Source: Photobacterium profundum
GTDB lineage: Bacteria; Pseudomonadota; Gammaproteobacteria; Enterobacterales; Vibrionaceae
Assembly (NCBI RefSeq): GCF_003026285.1
Contig: NZ_PYOD01000020.1
Span: 21,906 to 85,905, forward strand
DNA: 64,000 nucleotides
Direction of reading: 5' to 3'
Shown here: one piece after another, positions 8,204-16,541 of the stretch
Layout: the number at the start of each line of letters is the position of its first letter
How positions within the stretch are numbered: position 1 is the first letter of the stretch
Notes under the pieces: model-generated
Seen by the model: the letters and a program-made list of their open reading frames with translations, nothing else
Databases searched by the model: none
What the model was told of the DNA's origin: nothing
Translations under genes and position numbers: made by a program

Positions 8204-8713
8204 ATGAATTCCTCTACTTCGAAGCCTAATTCAGCACCGAAATCATCAGTACAATTGCTCAGTCGCGACCGCATCGGTGCATTAATTTTTCTTGTTGTTA
8301 CCCTTATTTATGGTTACCAAATCACGAATATCGCCTTATTTCCTGGTGATGAATTTGAACCCTTTACCGCCCGTACATTGCCATACCTACTGACAATTGC
8401 AGGTGTTGTATTATCATTATTACTACTGATTACCGGTAAAAATGATGATCAAAGTGGAGCGACGGTTGGTTTTAACTGGAAGCTACTGATTAGCTTTCTA
8501 ATCTTAATGGCGGCTTATGGTGTGGGGTTAACGTGGCTAGGCTTTGTGCTTTCCACCAGCTTATTCTTACTGGGTGGTTTTTTACTGCTGGGTGAGCGTC
8601 GTAAATCTATTCTCTTTGGTGCGTCATTTCCTTTTGTGACCGCATTTTGGTTATTGCTTACTCAAGGGTTAGATATTTACCTTGAGTCAGGCTACATATT
8701 CTCAGCTTGGTAG
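8204..8713 (+). CDS. tctB: Tripartite tricarboxylate transporter small membrane subunit TctB
   Basis: A 169-residue inner-membrane protein with four predicted transmembrane helices after a short serine-rich N-terminal tail. TctB is the small, poorly conserved membrane component of the TTT transporter. I place the start at the ATG at 8204, which follows GGGAGAGCGTA. An in-frame GTG at 8114 would add 30 residues translated from within the intergenic hairpin and lacks a good ribosome-binding site. The stop is ten bases before tctA, so the two are co-translated. Identity rests on length, topology and position between tctC and tctA. Confidence 0.88.
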   Translation: MNSSTSKPNSAPKSSVQLLSRDRIGALIFLVVTLIYGYQITNIALFPGDEFEPFTARTLPYLLTIAGVVLSLLLLITGKNDDQSGATVGFNWKLLISFLILMAAYGVGLTWLGFVLSTSLFLLGGFLLLGERRKSILFGASFPFVTAFWLLLTQGLDIYLESGYIFSAW

Positions 8714-8723
8714 GAGAACACGG

Positions 8724-10256
8724 ATGTTAGATGGAATCCTTTCAGGTCTATCCACGGCCATTATGCCAACTAACCTAATGATGGTGATGGTAGGTTGTTT
8801 TGTTGGTACGTTTATCGGCATGTTACCCGGTCTTGGTCCTATTTCAGCCATCGCGCTGATGATCCCAATCAGCTATGGGTTAGATCCGGCATCGGGCCTG
8901 ATCTTAATGGCTGGCGTATATTACGGAGCAGTATTTGGTGGCTCGACGTCATCAATTTTAATCAATGCCCCTGGCTGTTCATCTACCGTAGTAACCGCAT
9001 TTGATGGTTACCCAATGGCACAGAAAGGCCAAGCAGGTAAAGCCCTCGCATTGGCGGCTTACTCATCATTCGTTGGTGGTACGCTTTCTGCCATTATGTT
9101 GTTAATTGCCGCACCAATATTGGCTAATGTCTCTCTAAGTTTTCAGTCTTCAGATTACTTTGCCCTAATGCTTGTAGGTTTATCAGCCGTTGCTGCCTTT
9201 GCCGGTAAAAACCAAGTGGTAAAAGCATGGATGATGACGGTTCTTGGCTTAATGTTAGCAACTGTAGGTATAGATAAAGGTGTCGGTGTTGAACGCTTTA
9301 CTTTTGGTTTAACAGATCTGATGGATGGCTTCAGCTTCCTATTATTGGCAATGGCGACCTTTGCTTTAGGTGAAACACTGATGGGGATATTAAAACCTCA
9401 AAACGATACTAGCCAAGAAGAGCAAGAGAAAATCAGCCAGATCGGCAGTATGAAAGTGACCAAAGATGAATTTAAAGAGCTAGCCCCCGTTTCTATCCGT
9501 TCATCGATTTTAGGCTTCTTTGTGGGCGTACTACCTGGTGCAGGTGCGACTATCGCAGCATTCTTAAGTTATGGTTTTGAACGTAGTATTGCACCAAAAG
9601 ACAAGCAAGCTGAATTTGGTAAAGGCAGCCTTCGTGGGTTAGTCGCACCAGAATCAGCCAACAATGCCGCCTCGAGTGGATCGTTTGTACCGCTATTAAC
9701 TTTAGGTATTCCGGGTTCAGGCACAACCGCTATTATGCTGGGGGCGTTGATTGCTTATGGTATTCAGCCTGGGCCTCGTTTGTTTGTCGATCACCCCGAT
9801 ATTTTCTGGTCAGTGATTATCTCAATGTACTTTGGCAACATCGTACTGGTGATTCTAAATCTGCCGTTAATCCCGTACATTTCAAAGCTATTAATGGTGC
9901 CAAGAACCGTATTACTACCGATGATCTTGTTCTTTTCTATCACTGGGGTATATCTAGTTTCCTTTAACACCGTCGATGTCTTTATCATGCTATTAGTCGC
10001 GATGGCTGCGATTGCACTAAGGCTTGCAAACTTCCCACTTGCACCGTTACTACTCGGCTTTATTCTGGGTGGATTAATGGAAGAAAACTTGCGTAGAGCC
10101 TTGATGATCAGTGATGGGGAAATTAGCTTCTTATGGGAGCGCCCTATTACACTCGCGTTCACGGTTATTGCAGCATTAGTGTTAATCACCCCCATTATTC
10201 GAACGGCATTGCAGCATAAGAGAAAGACGAGCGACGCGAAGCTCAATGTAGAATAA
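8724..10256 (+). CDS. tctA: Tripartite tricarboxylate transporter large permease TctA
   Basis: The 510-residue protein is the large membrane subunit that couples substrate uptake to an ion gradient. It carries the TctA hallmark of two related halves, each with a Gly-Pro-Gly motif: GMLPGLGPISAIALM near residue 35 and GVLPGAGATIAAFLSY near residue 275. The APESANNAASSGSFVPLLTLGIPGSGTTA region is also typical (quoted as consecutive family segments). The ATG at 8724 follows TAGGAGAACACGG, which decides the start over an upstream in-frame alternative at 8682 inside tctB. About twelve membrane segments are visible. The gene ends the operon. Confidence 0.95.
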   Translation: MLDGILSGLSTAIMPTNLMMVMVGCFVGTFIGMLPGLGPISAIALMIPISYGLDPASGLILMAGVYYGAVFGGSTSSILINAPGCSSTVVTAFDGYPMAQKGQAGKALALAAYSSFVGGTLSAIMLLIAAPILANVSLSFQSSDYFALMLVGLSAVAAFAGKNQVVKAWMMTVLGLMLATVGIDKGVGVERFTFGLTDLMDGFSFLLLAMATFALGETLMGILKPQNDTSQEEQEKISQIGSMKVTKDEFKELAPVSIRSSILGFFVGVLPGAGATIAAFLSYGFERSIAPKDKQAEFGKGSLRGLVAPESANNAASSGSFVPLLTLGIPGSGTTAIMLGALIAYGIQPGPRLFVDHPDIFWSVIISMYFGNIVLVILNLPLIPYISKLLMVPRTVLLPMILFFSITGVYLVSFNTVDVFIMLLVAMAAIALRLANFPLAPLLLGFILGGLMEENLRRALMISDGEISFLWERPITLAFTVIAALVLITPIIRTALQHKRKTSDAKLNVE

Positions 10257-10384
10257 GAGGATAAGTGTTATCACAGCAGAGCAATCATCACTGCTCTACC
10301 ATGAAATAAAGCCGTCAGTATCGGTAATATAGCAGCGCAACATAACAAAAAACGCGCTGATATATTGCCGATATTTATGCCTGA

Positions 10385-10537
10385 TTAACGGGTATTCGCT
10401 TCTATCATCACAACAACAAAGCTGATTAAGCTCGCCATAATTGCGAATGCGATCAGCATCGCATACTGCCATTTAGTAACAGGCTCTTCTATAACCGCAC
10501 TATTCGATACGGTTTGGTTATTCGTTGACTCTTTCAT
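10385..10537 (-). CDS. Small membrane protein of 50 residues
   Basis: An ORF on the minus strand encodes 50 residues: a polar N-terminus (MKESTNNQTVSNSAVIEEP) followed by a single hydrophobic segment from about residue 25 to 45, then EANTR. An AAGAAG sequence lies about twelve bases upstream of the ATG. It occupies the convergent space between tctA and yqhD and reads against tctA. The hydrophobic, in-phase composition looks like a genuine single-span small protein. I know no family for it; it is a candidate from composition and context only. Confidence 0.5.
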   Translation of the reverse strand: MKESTNNQTVSNSAVIEEPVTKWQYAMLIAFAIMASLISFVVVMIEANTR

Positions 10538-10706
10538 TTTGATTTATCTTCTTTTTATAGGCTGAGCACGCACAATAAAGAGAACCGCTACATCAACAAA
10601 GCACTAGTAATGAAAAACCAGTTTCCATTTTTAACTATCGACAGTAGCACGTTAAAATCACGCTATATAAATCAAGATGTTGCTTAAATATAAAATAGAA
10701 CTACGT

Positions 10707-10744
10707 AAAAAAGCCCTGCTAGTAATGCACTAACAGGGCTTTTA
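10707..10744 (-). terminator. Terminator after yqhD
   Basis: AAAAGCCCTG (10709-10718) pairs with CAGGGCTTTT (10734-10743), with an additional inner TAGT/ACTA pair. On the minus strand it ends in a six-T run, suiting yqhD, whose stop is about 80 bases away. Confidence 0.75.
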
Positions 10745-10820
10745 TCAGTTTTTATGTTTAATTAAATGAATCTTTGGATCTCATTTAATTTTCGAGAACA
10801 GTATTCAAGAACAAGGTCTT

Positions 10821-11972
10821 CTATAAAGCAGCTTCTAGTACTTTACGGTTCACTTCTGGTGTCATGTCGCCATGCTCACCCAGTGATGTCATACCGTGCA
10901 GTTCAAGTTGTGCCAAAATATTCTCGATACTTTCAGCATCTAGCTCAGCATCAGTCAAACGTACAGGCATACCCATAGCTTTAAAGAATGCTTCCGTCTT
11001 TTCGATAGCCTGATCAATCACTTCATCTTCAGTGCCATCAACAATATTCCAAACACGTTGTGCATACTGCACTAATTTACCGCGTTTTTGCTCACGCTGT
11101 ACTTTCATAACAGCAGGCAGAATAATCGCTAGCGTACGTGCATGATCGATACCATACTGACCCGTCAATTCATGACCGATCATGTGAGTACTCCAATCTT
11201 GAGGTACACCAGAACCAATCAAACCATTCAATGCCATTGTTGCCGACCACATGATGTTTGAACGAACTTCCAAATCATCCGGGTTTGCCAATACTTTCGG
11301 GCCTTCTTCAATCAGGTTCATCAACAAACCTTCAGAAAAGCGGTCTTGTACTTTTGCATTCACAGGGAACGTTAAGTACTGCTCCATTGTATGAACAAAC
11401 GCATCAACTACACCGTTAGCAACCTGACGCTCAGAAAGGCTTAGCGTTACTTTCGGATCCAGCACTGCGAAAACAGGGCGAACAAACGGTGACATAAATG
11501 CCAGCTTCGTCGTATCACGTGTTACAACAGCACCAATGTTACTTTCAGAGCCCGTTGCAGGCAGGGTTAATACACACGATAGTGGCACAGCATCTTTAAC
11601 TTGTGCTTGTTTCGCTAAAATATCCCAAGGTTCATCACCTTCGAAACGCGCTGCAGCTGCAATGAACTTGGTACCATCAACAACAGAACCACCACCAACA
11701 GCAAGAAGGTAAGTAATGCCTTCCGCTTTAACAACATCAACTGCTTTCATTAAGGTATCAAACTGTGGATTTGGCTCGATGCCTGAAAATTCAATCCAGT
11801 TATGATCTTTTAATGCAGTACTTACTTGCTCGTAAACACCGTTTGATTTGATCGAACCGCCGCCGTAAGTCACGAGGATTTTTGCATCCGCAGGGATTTC
11901 TTTTGCAATCGCTGCGATTTGATCTTCACCAAAGAAAATTTGAGTAGGGTTATGAAACGTGAAATTAAGCAT
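10821..11972 (-). CDS. yqhD: Iron-containing alcohol dehydrogenase YqhD, NADPH-dependent aldehyde reductase
   Basis: The 383-residue protein closely follows E. coli YqhD (387 residues), which reduces short-chain and toxic aldehydes with NADPH. The nucleotide-binding motif is LAVGGGSVVDGTKF (about residue 90-103). Metal ligands are visible in DAFVHTMEQ, HMIGHELTG and GIDHARTLA. The ANGVVDAF and GVPQDWSTH segments are those of the YqhD group rather than of AdhE or FucO. A 21-bp palindrome lies 19-39 bases upstream of the start and probably serves as an operator. A DJ-1-family gene lies upstream on the same strand and a LysR gene diverges from it, suggesting an aldehyde or reactive-carbonyl detoxification module. 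Confidence 0.93.
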   Translation of the reverse strand: MLNFTFHNPTQIFFGEDQIAAIAKEIPADAKILVTYGGGSIKSNGVYEQVSTALKDHNWIEFSGIEPNPQFDTLMKAVDVVKAEGITYLLAVGGGSVVDGTKFIAAAARFEGDEPWDILAKQAQVKDAVPLSCVLTLPATGSESNIGAVVTRDTTKLAFMSPFVRPVFAVLDPKVTLSLSERQVANGVVDAFVHTMEQYLTFPVNAKVQDRFSEGLLMNLIEEGPKVLANPDDLEVRSNIMWSATMALNGLIGSGVPQDWSTHMIGHELTGQYGIDHARTLAIILPAVMKVQREQKRGKLVQYAQRVWNIVDGTEDEVIDQAIEKTEAFFKAMGMPVRLTDAELDAESIENILAQLELHGMTSLGEHGDMTPEVNRKVLEAAL

Positions 11973-11990
11973 TGCTCATTCCTTTATTAG

Positions 11991-12011
11991 TCATGAATAC
12001 AGTATTCATGA
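11991..12011. promoter_or_regulatory. Palindromic operator upstream of yqhD
   Basis: TCATGAATAC (11991-12000) and GTATTCATGA (12002-12011) are perfect inverted copies around one central base, starting 19 bases upstream of the yqhD ATG. The form is that of a TetR-type or LysR-type operator. The regulator is not identified; the divergent LysR gene at 12990 is one candidate. Confidence 0.7.
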
Positions 12012-12118
12012 GTGTTTTTATAATTTGTGGACATTACAAGTGACCTATTACACCTTAGATTCAGACACTAAGTACAATACATCACTTTAATATGTGGTAC
12101 TTATTACGTTACACAGCA

Positions 12119-12799
12119 CTATTGAGCCAATAAGCTCAGCAAGGCTTCTGCAACCGCTTCAGATGATGCTGGATTTTGCCCAGTAATTAACATGCCATCT
12201 TGAATCGCTAATGAATTCCAATCTTGTGCAGCTTCAAACTGCCCGCCACGGGCTTTTAGTTCATCTTCCAGCAAGAATGGCACTACTTCAGCCAAACCAA
12301 CAGCCGTTTCTTCTGAGTTTGTAAAGCCTGTCACCGCTTTACCAGAAATAATATATTCGCCATCAGCTGTTTTAGCATTTAATAACACAGCTGGTGCATG
12401 GCACACAGCAGAAACAGGCTTGCCTGCTTGCCAGAACGCTTCAATTAACGCAATAGAATCACTGTCGCTTACCAAGTCCCATAATGGTCCGTGACCACCA
12501 GGGTAAAAAATTGCATCGTAGTCTTGCTCGTTCACATCGCTAAGCTTACGAGTATTAGCTAACACGGCTTGCGCTTGCTCATCGCGATTAAAACGTACCG
12601 TCGCTTCTGTTTGTGATTGCTCAAGTTCACTATTAGGATCGATAGGAGGTTGACCACCCGCAGGTGATGCTAATGTAATATCCGCATTTTCATCTAAGAA
12701 GCGGTAATACGGTGCTGCAAACTCTTCAATCCAAAAGCCAGTCTTATGATCCGTATCGCCTAGCTTATCGTGAGATGTTAACACCATTAAAATTTTCAT
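12119..12799 (-). CDS. DJ-1/PfpI-family protein (Hsp31-like, class I glutamine amidotransferase fold)
   Basis: The product of 226 residues has the DJ-1/PfpI nucleophile elbow AVCHAPAVLL with Cys133-His134, an acidic pair EE at about 25-26, and the FYPGGHGPLWDL loop. Relatives in the Hsp31-like group act on glyoxals or as chaperones. A GAGG sequence lies six bases before the ATG at 12799. An ATG three bases upstream (12802) and a TTG at 12805 are closer than ideal to that site, so I prefer 12799. The neighbouring yqhD on the same strand points to handling of reactive carbonyls, which is inference. The divergent LysR gene at 12990 shares its promoter region. Confidence 0.85.
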   Translation of the reverse strand: MKILMVLTSHDKLGDTDHKTGFWIEEFAAPYYRFLDENADITLASPAGGQPPIDPNSELEQSQTEATVRFNRDEQAQAVLANTRKLSDVNEQDYDAIFYPGGHGPLWDLVSDSDSIALIEAFWQAGKPVSAVCHAPAVLLNAKTADGEYIISGKAVTGFTNSEETAVGLAEVVPFLLEDELKARGGQFEAAQDWNSLAIQDGMLITGQNPASSEAVAEALLSLLAQ

Positions 12800-12989
12800 C
12801 ATCAACCTCGTTATGTCCTATTTAAAGCGTGCTGAGAGTGTATGCCTATTCATTAAATTCGACAATGGAGAGAAATTAAGAATCATTGTTTGAATAATTA
12901 GAACAATAAGTAGTCTTTAGGCATACTAGAGCACGATTCCTTGACCATTTTGCTCCTTTAATGGTGCATTAACGATATAGAGAAAAAGA

Positions 12990-13889
12990 ATGGATGTATC
13001 TTTTGAGCAACTAAAAAGCATGGTCGTTTTTGCCAAAATTGTCGAACAAGGGAGCTTTTCAGCTGCCGCGCGGCAACTGGGCTTATCTCGTGGGGTCGTC
13101 AGCTATCACCTGAAAAAGCTTGAAGATCATATCGGCATGCCGTTATTGAACCGTACCACGCGCAGCATTAGCCTAACCGATGCTGGTCAACGTTACTTTC
13201 AGCGGTGTAAACGTATCAGTGAAGAAGCCGCGGCTGCCAACCTACAGATTGAAAACCTGCGTGAAGAGCCAGAAGGTAAACTCACGATTAGCGCCCCAGT
13301 TAATATCAGCATGCATACCATTGTACCCGCACTGAATACGTTCAAAACCTTATATCCCAAGATCGAAATAGATCTGAATCTGACCGACGATATCGTTAAT
13401 ATTATTCAAGAAGGGGTCGATTTAGCCATTCGAGGTGCACCACTTGCTGACTCTGGTTTGTACGCAAAAAAACTGATGACCATGAAGAATATATTGTGCG
13501 GATCACCCCACTATTTTAACCAACACGGTATACCTCGTACCCCTGCTGAGTTAGCCAATCATGAATGGGTGGTTTATAAGAAGACGTCAAAAATCCAAAC
13601 ACTGACAAAAGGCACGCGCTCATACAATGTCAAAATGCAGGGCAGCATTACCACTAATAGCGCATCGGCAAGAACTGCATTTGTGGTTGGCGGGCACGGC
13701 GTTGGACGCTTACCAATCTACGACGCACTACCGTTAATTAAAGCAGGGCAACTTACCCCGATTTTAGAAGACTATGAATTAAGCGACATTACGATTTATG
13801 GTGTCTATCCACCTCGCGCCGCTAATTCAAAAAAAATGCAGCTACTGCTGGATTACTTACAAGAACACTTCACTCAGCATGTGTTGTGA
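12990..13889 (+). CDS. LysR-family transcriptional regulator
   Basis: The 299 residues have the N-terminal winged helix-turn-helix typical of LysR proteins (GSFSAAARQLGLSRGVVSYH at about 22-41), followed by the effector-binding domain. Details such as NRTTRSISLTDAGQRYF and a VVGGHGVGRLPIY segment place it in the CrgA/AaeR-type subgroup, many members of which respond to small organic compounds. It diverges from the DJ-1-like gene across 190 bp, the classical layout for a LysR regulator and its target. I infer control of the DJ-1-like gene and perhaps yqhD; the ligand is unknown. Confidence 0.88.
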   Translation: MDVSFEQLKSMVVFAKIVEQGSFSAAARQLGLSRGVVSYHLKKLEDHIGMPLLNRTTRSISLTDAGQRYFQRCKRISEEAAAANLQIENLREEPEGKLTISAPVNISMHTIVPALNTFKTLYPKIEIDLNLTDDIVNIIQEGVDLAIRGAPLADSGLYAKKLMTMKNILCGSPHYFNQHGIPRTPAELANHEWVVYKKTSKIQTLTKGTRSYNVKMQGSITTNSASARTAFVVGGHGVGRLPIYDALPLIKAGQLTPILEDYELSDITIYGVYPPRAANSKKMQLLLDYLQEHFTQHVL

Positions 13890-13944
13890 CAACACGGCGA
13901 TATTAATCATGTCTGTATTTAGCTTAATACAAAAATAGTCGCCT

Positions 13945-14622
13945 TTATGTGCGCTTAACATACGCCCGCTCAGGCCGACCCACGGTGCCGTAGCTCAAAT
14001 CCGCTTCCAACTCACCGCTACTGATCAAGTATTCAAGGTAGCGTCTTGCGGTCGTTCGGCTGGCGCCAATTAGCTGCCCTGATTGTTCCGCAGTTAATTG
14101 AGCATGGGATTTAAACAACTCTCGCACTTTATCGAGGGTGACATTATCAATGCCTTTCGGTAATTGAGTCGTAAGCTTATGCTCTTTGGGGCGCATCAAC
14201 ATAGCATCGACATCACTTTGATCAATAGCCCCTAATCCTGCCATGGTCACTCTTGAATCCAAATACTTAGTAATTGACTCTTCTAAACGCGAGAAAACCA
14301 CTGGCTTTAAAATATAATCGACCACCCCACCTCGCATTGCTTCTTGCAGGGTATCGACATCTCTTGCAGCAGTAATCAATAGCACATCGGTTTCTTGTTT
14401 TTCAGCACGCAGTAAACGCAATAAATCTAGCCCACTTCCATCAGGAAGCTGTATATCCAATAAGACAAGATCAGGATTTAAGACTTCAAATAACGTAATG
14501 GCTTCTTGATAGCTATGTGCCATTCCCTGTATTTCTATGCCAGCTATCTGACTTAAGCAACGACGATGCAGCTCTGCAATTCCGGCATTGTCTTCAACAA
14601 TCACAACACGAATCAATGACAC
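13945..14622 (-). CDS. Response regulator, CitB/DpiA/DcuR type
   Basis: A 225-residue response regulator. The receiver domain has the acidic pair near residue 10-11 and the phospho-acceptor Asp56 in LVLLDIQLPDG; the conserved lysine is in YILKPVV. The C-terminal domain has the helix-turn-helix of the CitB/DcuR group (TAEQSGQLIGASRTTARRY) and ends with YGTVGRPERAYVKRT, a tail characteristic of regulators of citrate and C4-dicarboxylate genes. It is co-directional with, and 39 bases downstream of, the sensor kinase gene. Control of tctCBA about 4 kb away is the obvious guess, but the sequence does not prove it. Confidence 0.9.
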   Translation of the reverse strand: MSLIRVVIVEDNAGIAELHRRCLSQIAGIEIQGMAHSYQEAITLFEVLNPDLVLLDIQLPDGSGLDLLRLLRAEKQETDVLLITAARDVDTLQEAMRGGVVDYILKPVVFSRLEESITKYLDSRVTMAGLGAIDQSDVDAMLMRPKEHKLTTQLPKGIDNVTLDKVRELFKSHAQLTAEQSGQLIGASRTTARRYLEYLISSGELEADLSYGTVGRPERAYVKRT

Positions 14623-14661
14623 TATTCACACTCCCTGCCTGTATTTTGATGATGTATTCCT

Positions 14662-16266
14662 TTAACGTATTGATGCTGTTTTTGGTAAATAAACCGTCAT
14701 TCTGGTTCCTACCGACGCCCTATCTTCCATCGTGTATTGCCCGTTATAACGTGACACAATTTGGTTGATCAAATATAAACCAACACCGTGATTATCACCT
14801 GCTTTGGTTGAAACACCACGCTGTAATAGATCGTGCTGGCTGATACCTTCGGGCAATCCTATTCCTGAGTCTTCCACTTCAAGAATCAAATCATTGCCAT
14901 AATCGCTTAAATGTAAATGAATAGACGTATCTGCAAAATGAGAAGCTAAAGTGGCGTCGAACGCATTATCGATCAAATTACCTAAAATCGTCACCAAATC
15001 TTCAGGTTTGATATGTTCAGGTAAGGCGGATAAGCAACTTTCTAAATCAATCTCTAACTGTAATCCAAGCTCACGAGCGCGCTCACTTTTACCCAGTAAC
15101 AAACCTGCAATTAATGGCTCTTCAATCGCACCACGCAAAAACTTGATCAACGCTTCATAATGTTGATTTTCTTGTCCGATTAGTTTAAATACATCGCTAT
15201 ATGCCCCAAGTTGAACCAAGCCCGCTATCGTATTCAGCTTGTTTCGATGCTCGTGGGTTTGTGCTCGTAATAACTCTGCATATTGTGTCACTTGCGACAA
15301 TTGACGATTTAATTCGGTTATTTCATCTTTTAATCGAAAACTCGATACTGCCCCAATGAGTACACCATTTTGAAATAGTGGCTCACGGTTAGCTATCACC
15401 ACTCGCCCGTTAAAATACAACTCTATATCATGTTCAGATTGACGCGTTAACAGCAATCGCTCAAGGCTGCTTTCCGGCAAACTTTCACTCAATGGACGAT
15501 TCAAAGCACGATCTGCATCGACACCTAGCATGCCACACGCACTGCGGTTGATAGACCTTAGAATACCTTGATTATCAATACTCAAGACGCCTTCGCGCAA
15601 GGTGCTCATGGTGGCATCTTTCTCTGCATATAATCGCCCTATTTCTTCAGGCTCAAAACCCAGTAACGTGCGCTGAAAACGCTTTGCCAATAAGTTCGCC
15701 AATAAACCATTAGCGCCAACCACCACAATGGCCATCGCCAATAAAAAGGTTAAAAATGGCAATAATTTATCGTGAATACCAGTCAGTAAATACCCAACCG
15801 ATACGACCCCTATGATTTCACCACGACTGTCGAATACTGCCGTTTTACCTCGAACAGAATGACCCATCGAGCCTTTGGCATAAGAAATATAAGACTTCCC
15901 TTCTGTTAGGGCACGAATATTATCGCCCCCACGCATTGGCAGCCCCACACGCTCAGCTATCGGGTGTGCAAGTCGAATACCATTATTATCACCAATCACA
16001 ATAAAGGCAGCACCAATGGCTCGTCGGAATCGTTCGACGCCCTCGGTGAGAATCTGCGGATCTTTTTGCTCTACTGCGGTAATAATTAAGGGTGTTTGGG
16101 CTATGTATTCCGCGACGCCAATGGCTTTTTCGCCTAAATCTTGGGATTCCCATTTTTTAATGTAGCTAAACCCTAAAGCCGAAAGAATCAATAATTCAAG
16201 CAAGCCCGACATAGTCATAATAATCAGCAATCGTCGCCGAAAATTCAGCTTCTGCCATTGAATCAT
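14662..16266 (-). CDS. Sensor histidine kinase, CitA/DpiB/DcuS type
   Basis: The 534 residues have a transmembrane helix at about 13-36, a periplasmic PAS-like domain, a second helix at about 168-192, a cytoplasmic PAS domain (about 212-310), the phospho-acceptor His340 in HEHRNKLNTIAGL and a C-terminal ATPase domain with DNAFDA and glycine boxes. In the periplasmic domain R98, H101, R139 and K141 fall at the positions used by CitA to bind citrate carboxylates. A citrate-like or C4-dicarboxylate ligand is therefore likely. The start at 16266 has an AAAGGTGA ribosome-binding site. It forms an operon with the downstream response regulator. The promoter region is shared with divergent fhs. Confidence 0.9.
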   Translation of the reverse strand: MIQWQKLNFRRRLLIIMTMSGLLELLILSALGFSYIKKWESQDLGEKAIGVAEYIAQTPLIITAVEQKDPQILTEGVERFRRAIGAAFIVIGDNNGIRLAHPIAERVGLPMRGGDNIRALTEGKSYISYAKGSMGHSVRGKTAVFDSRGEIIGVVSVGYLLTGIHDKLLPFLTFLLAMAIVVVGANGLLANLLAKRFQRTLLGFEPEEIGRLYAEKDATMSTLREGVLSIDNQGILRSINRSACGMLGVDADRALNRPLSESLPESSLERLLLTRQSEHDIELYFNGRVVIANREPLFQNGVLIGAVSSFRLKDEITELNRQLSQVTQYAELLRAQTHEHRNKLNTIAGLVQLGAYSDVFKLIGQENQHYEALIKFLRGAIEEPLIAGLLLGKSERARELGLQLEIDLESCLSALPEHIKPEDLVTILGNLIDNAFDATLASHFADTSIHLHLSDYGNDLILEVEDSGIGLPEGISQHDLLQRGVSTKAGDNHGVGLYLINQIVSRYNGQYTMEDRASVGTRMTVYLPKTASIR

Positions 16267-16392
16267 CTTTCACCTTTAATAACGAACGTAACAATATTGA
16301 AACATAGTACTCGTTATTCATTTCAAAGACTTTTAGCAAGCTCCCGTATTCAGCCTTTTAACAATGTTATCAGTGCCAACAAATAAACAACA

Positions 16393-16427
16393 TTTATCAC
16401 GGAATATTTTTGTTTATCCGTGATAAA
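16393..16427. promoter_or_regulatory. 11-bp inverted repeat in the kinase/fhs intergenic region
   Basis: TTTATCACGGA (16393-16403) and TCCGTGATAAA (16417-16427) are perfect inverted copies. The right part reads TTTATC-CGT-GATAAA, itself a palindrome, and the left part is an imperfect copy of the same palindrome, so two copies of one operator are likely. The regulator is unknown. Confidence 0.65.
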
Positions 16428-16444
16428 ATTATGGTATAAACACA

Positions 16445-16460
16445 GCGCAATCGATTGCGC
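16445..16460. promoter_or_regulatory. PurR-like operator upstream of fhs
   Basis: GCGCAATCGATTGCGC is a perfect 16-bp palindrome containing the PurR core GCAAnCGnTTnC in full. It lies about 80 bp upstream of the fhs start, near a TATAAA-like -10. Purine control of one-carbon genes is established in enterobacteria; its use here is inferred. Confidence 0.7.
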
Positions 16461-16541
16461 GAGCTGTAAAGTCAATTAAATGCAGAATATTAATACACCA
16501 ATATCTTCCCTGCTGTCACCACTAGAAGGAAATGCGCCCTT

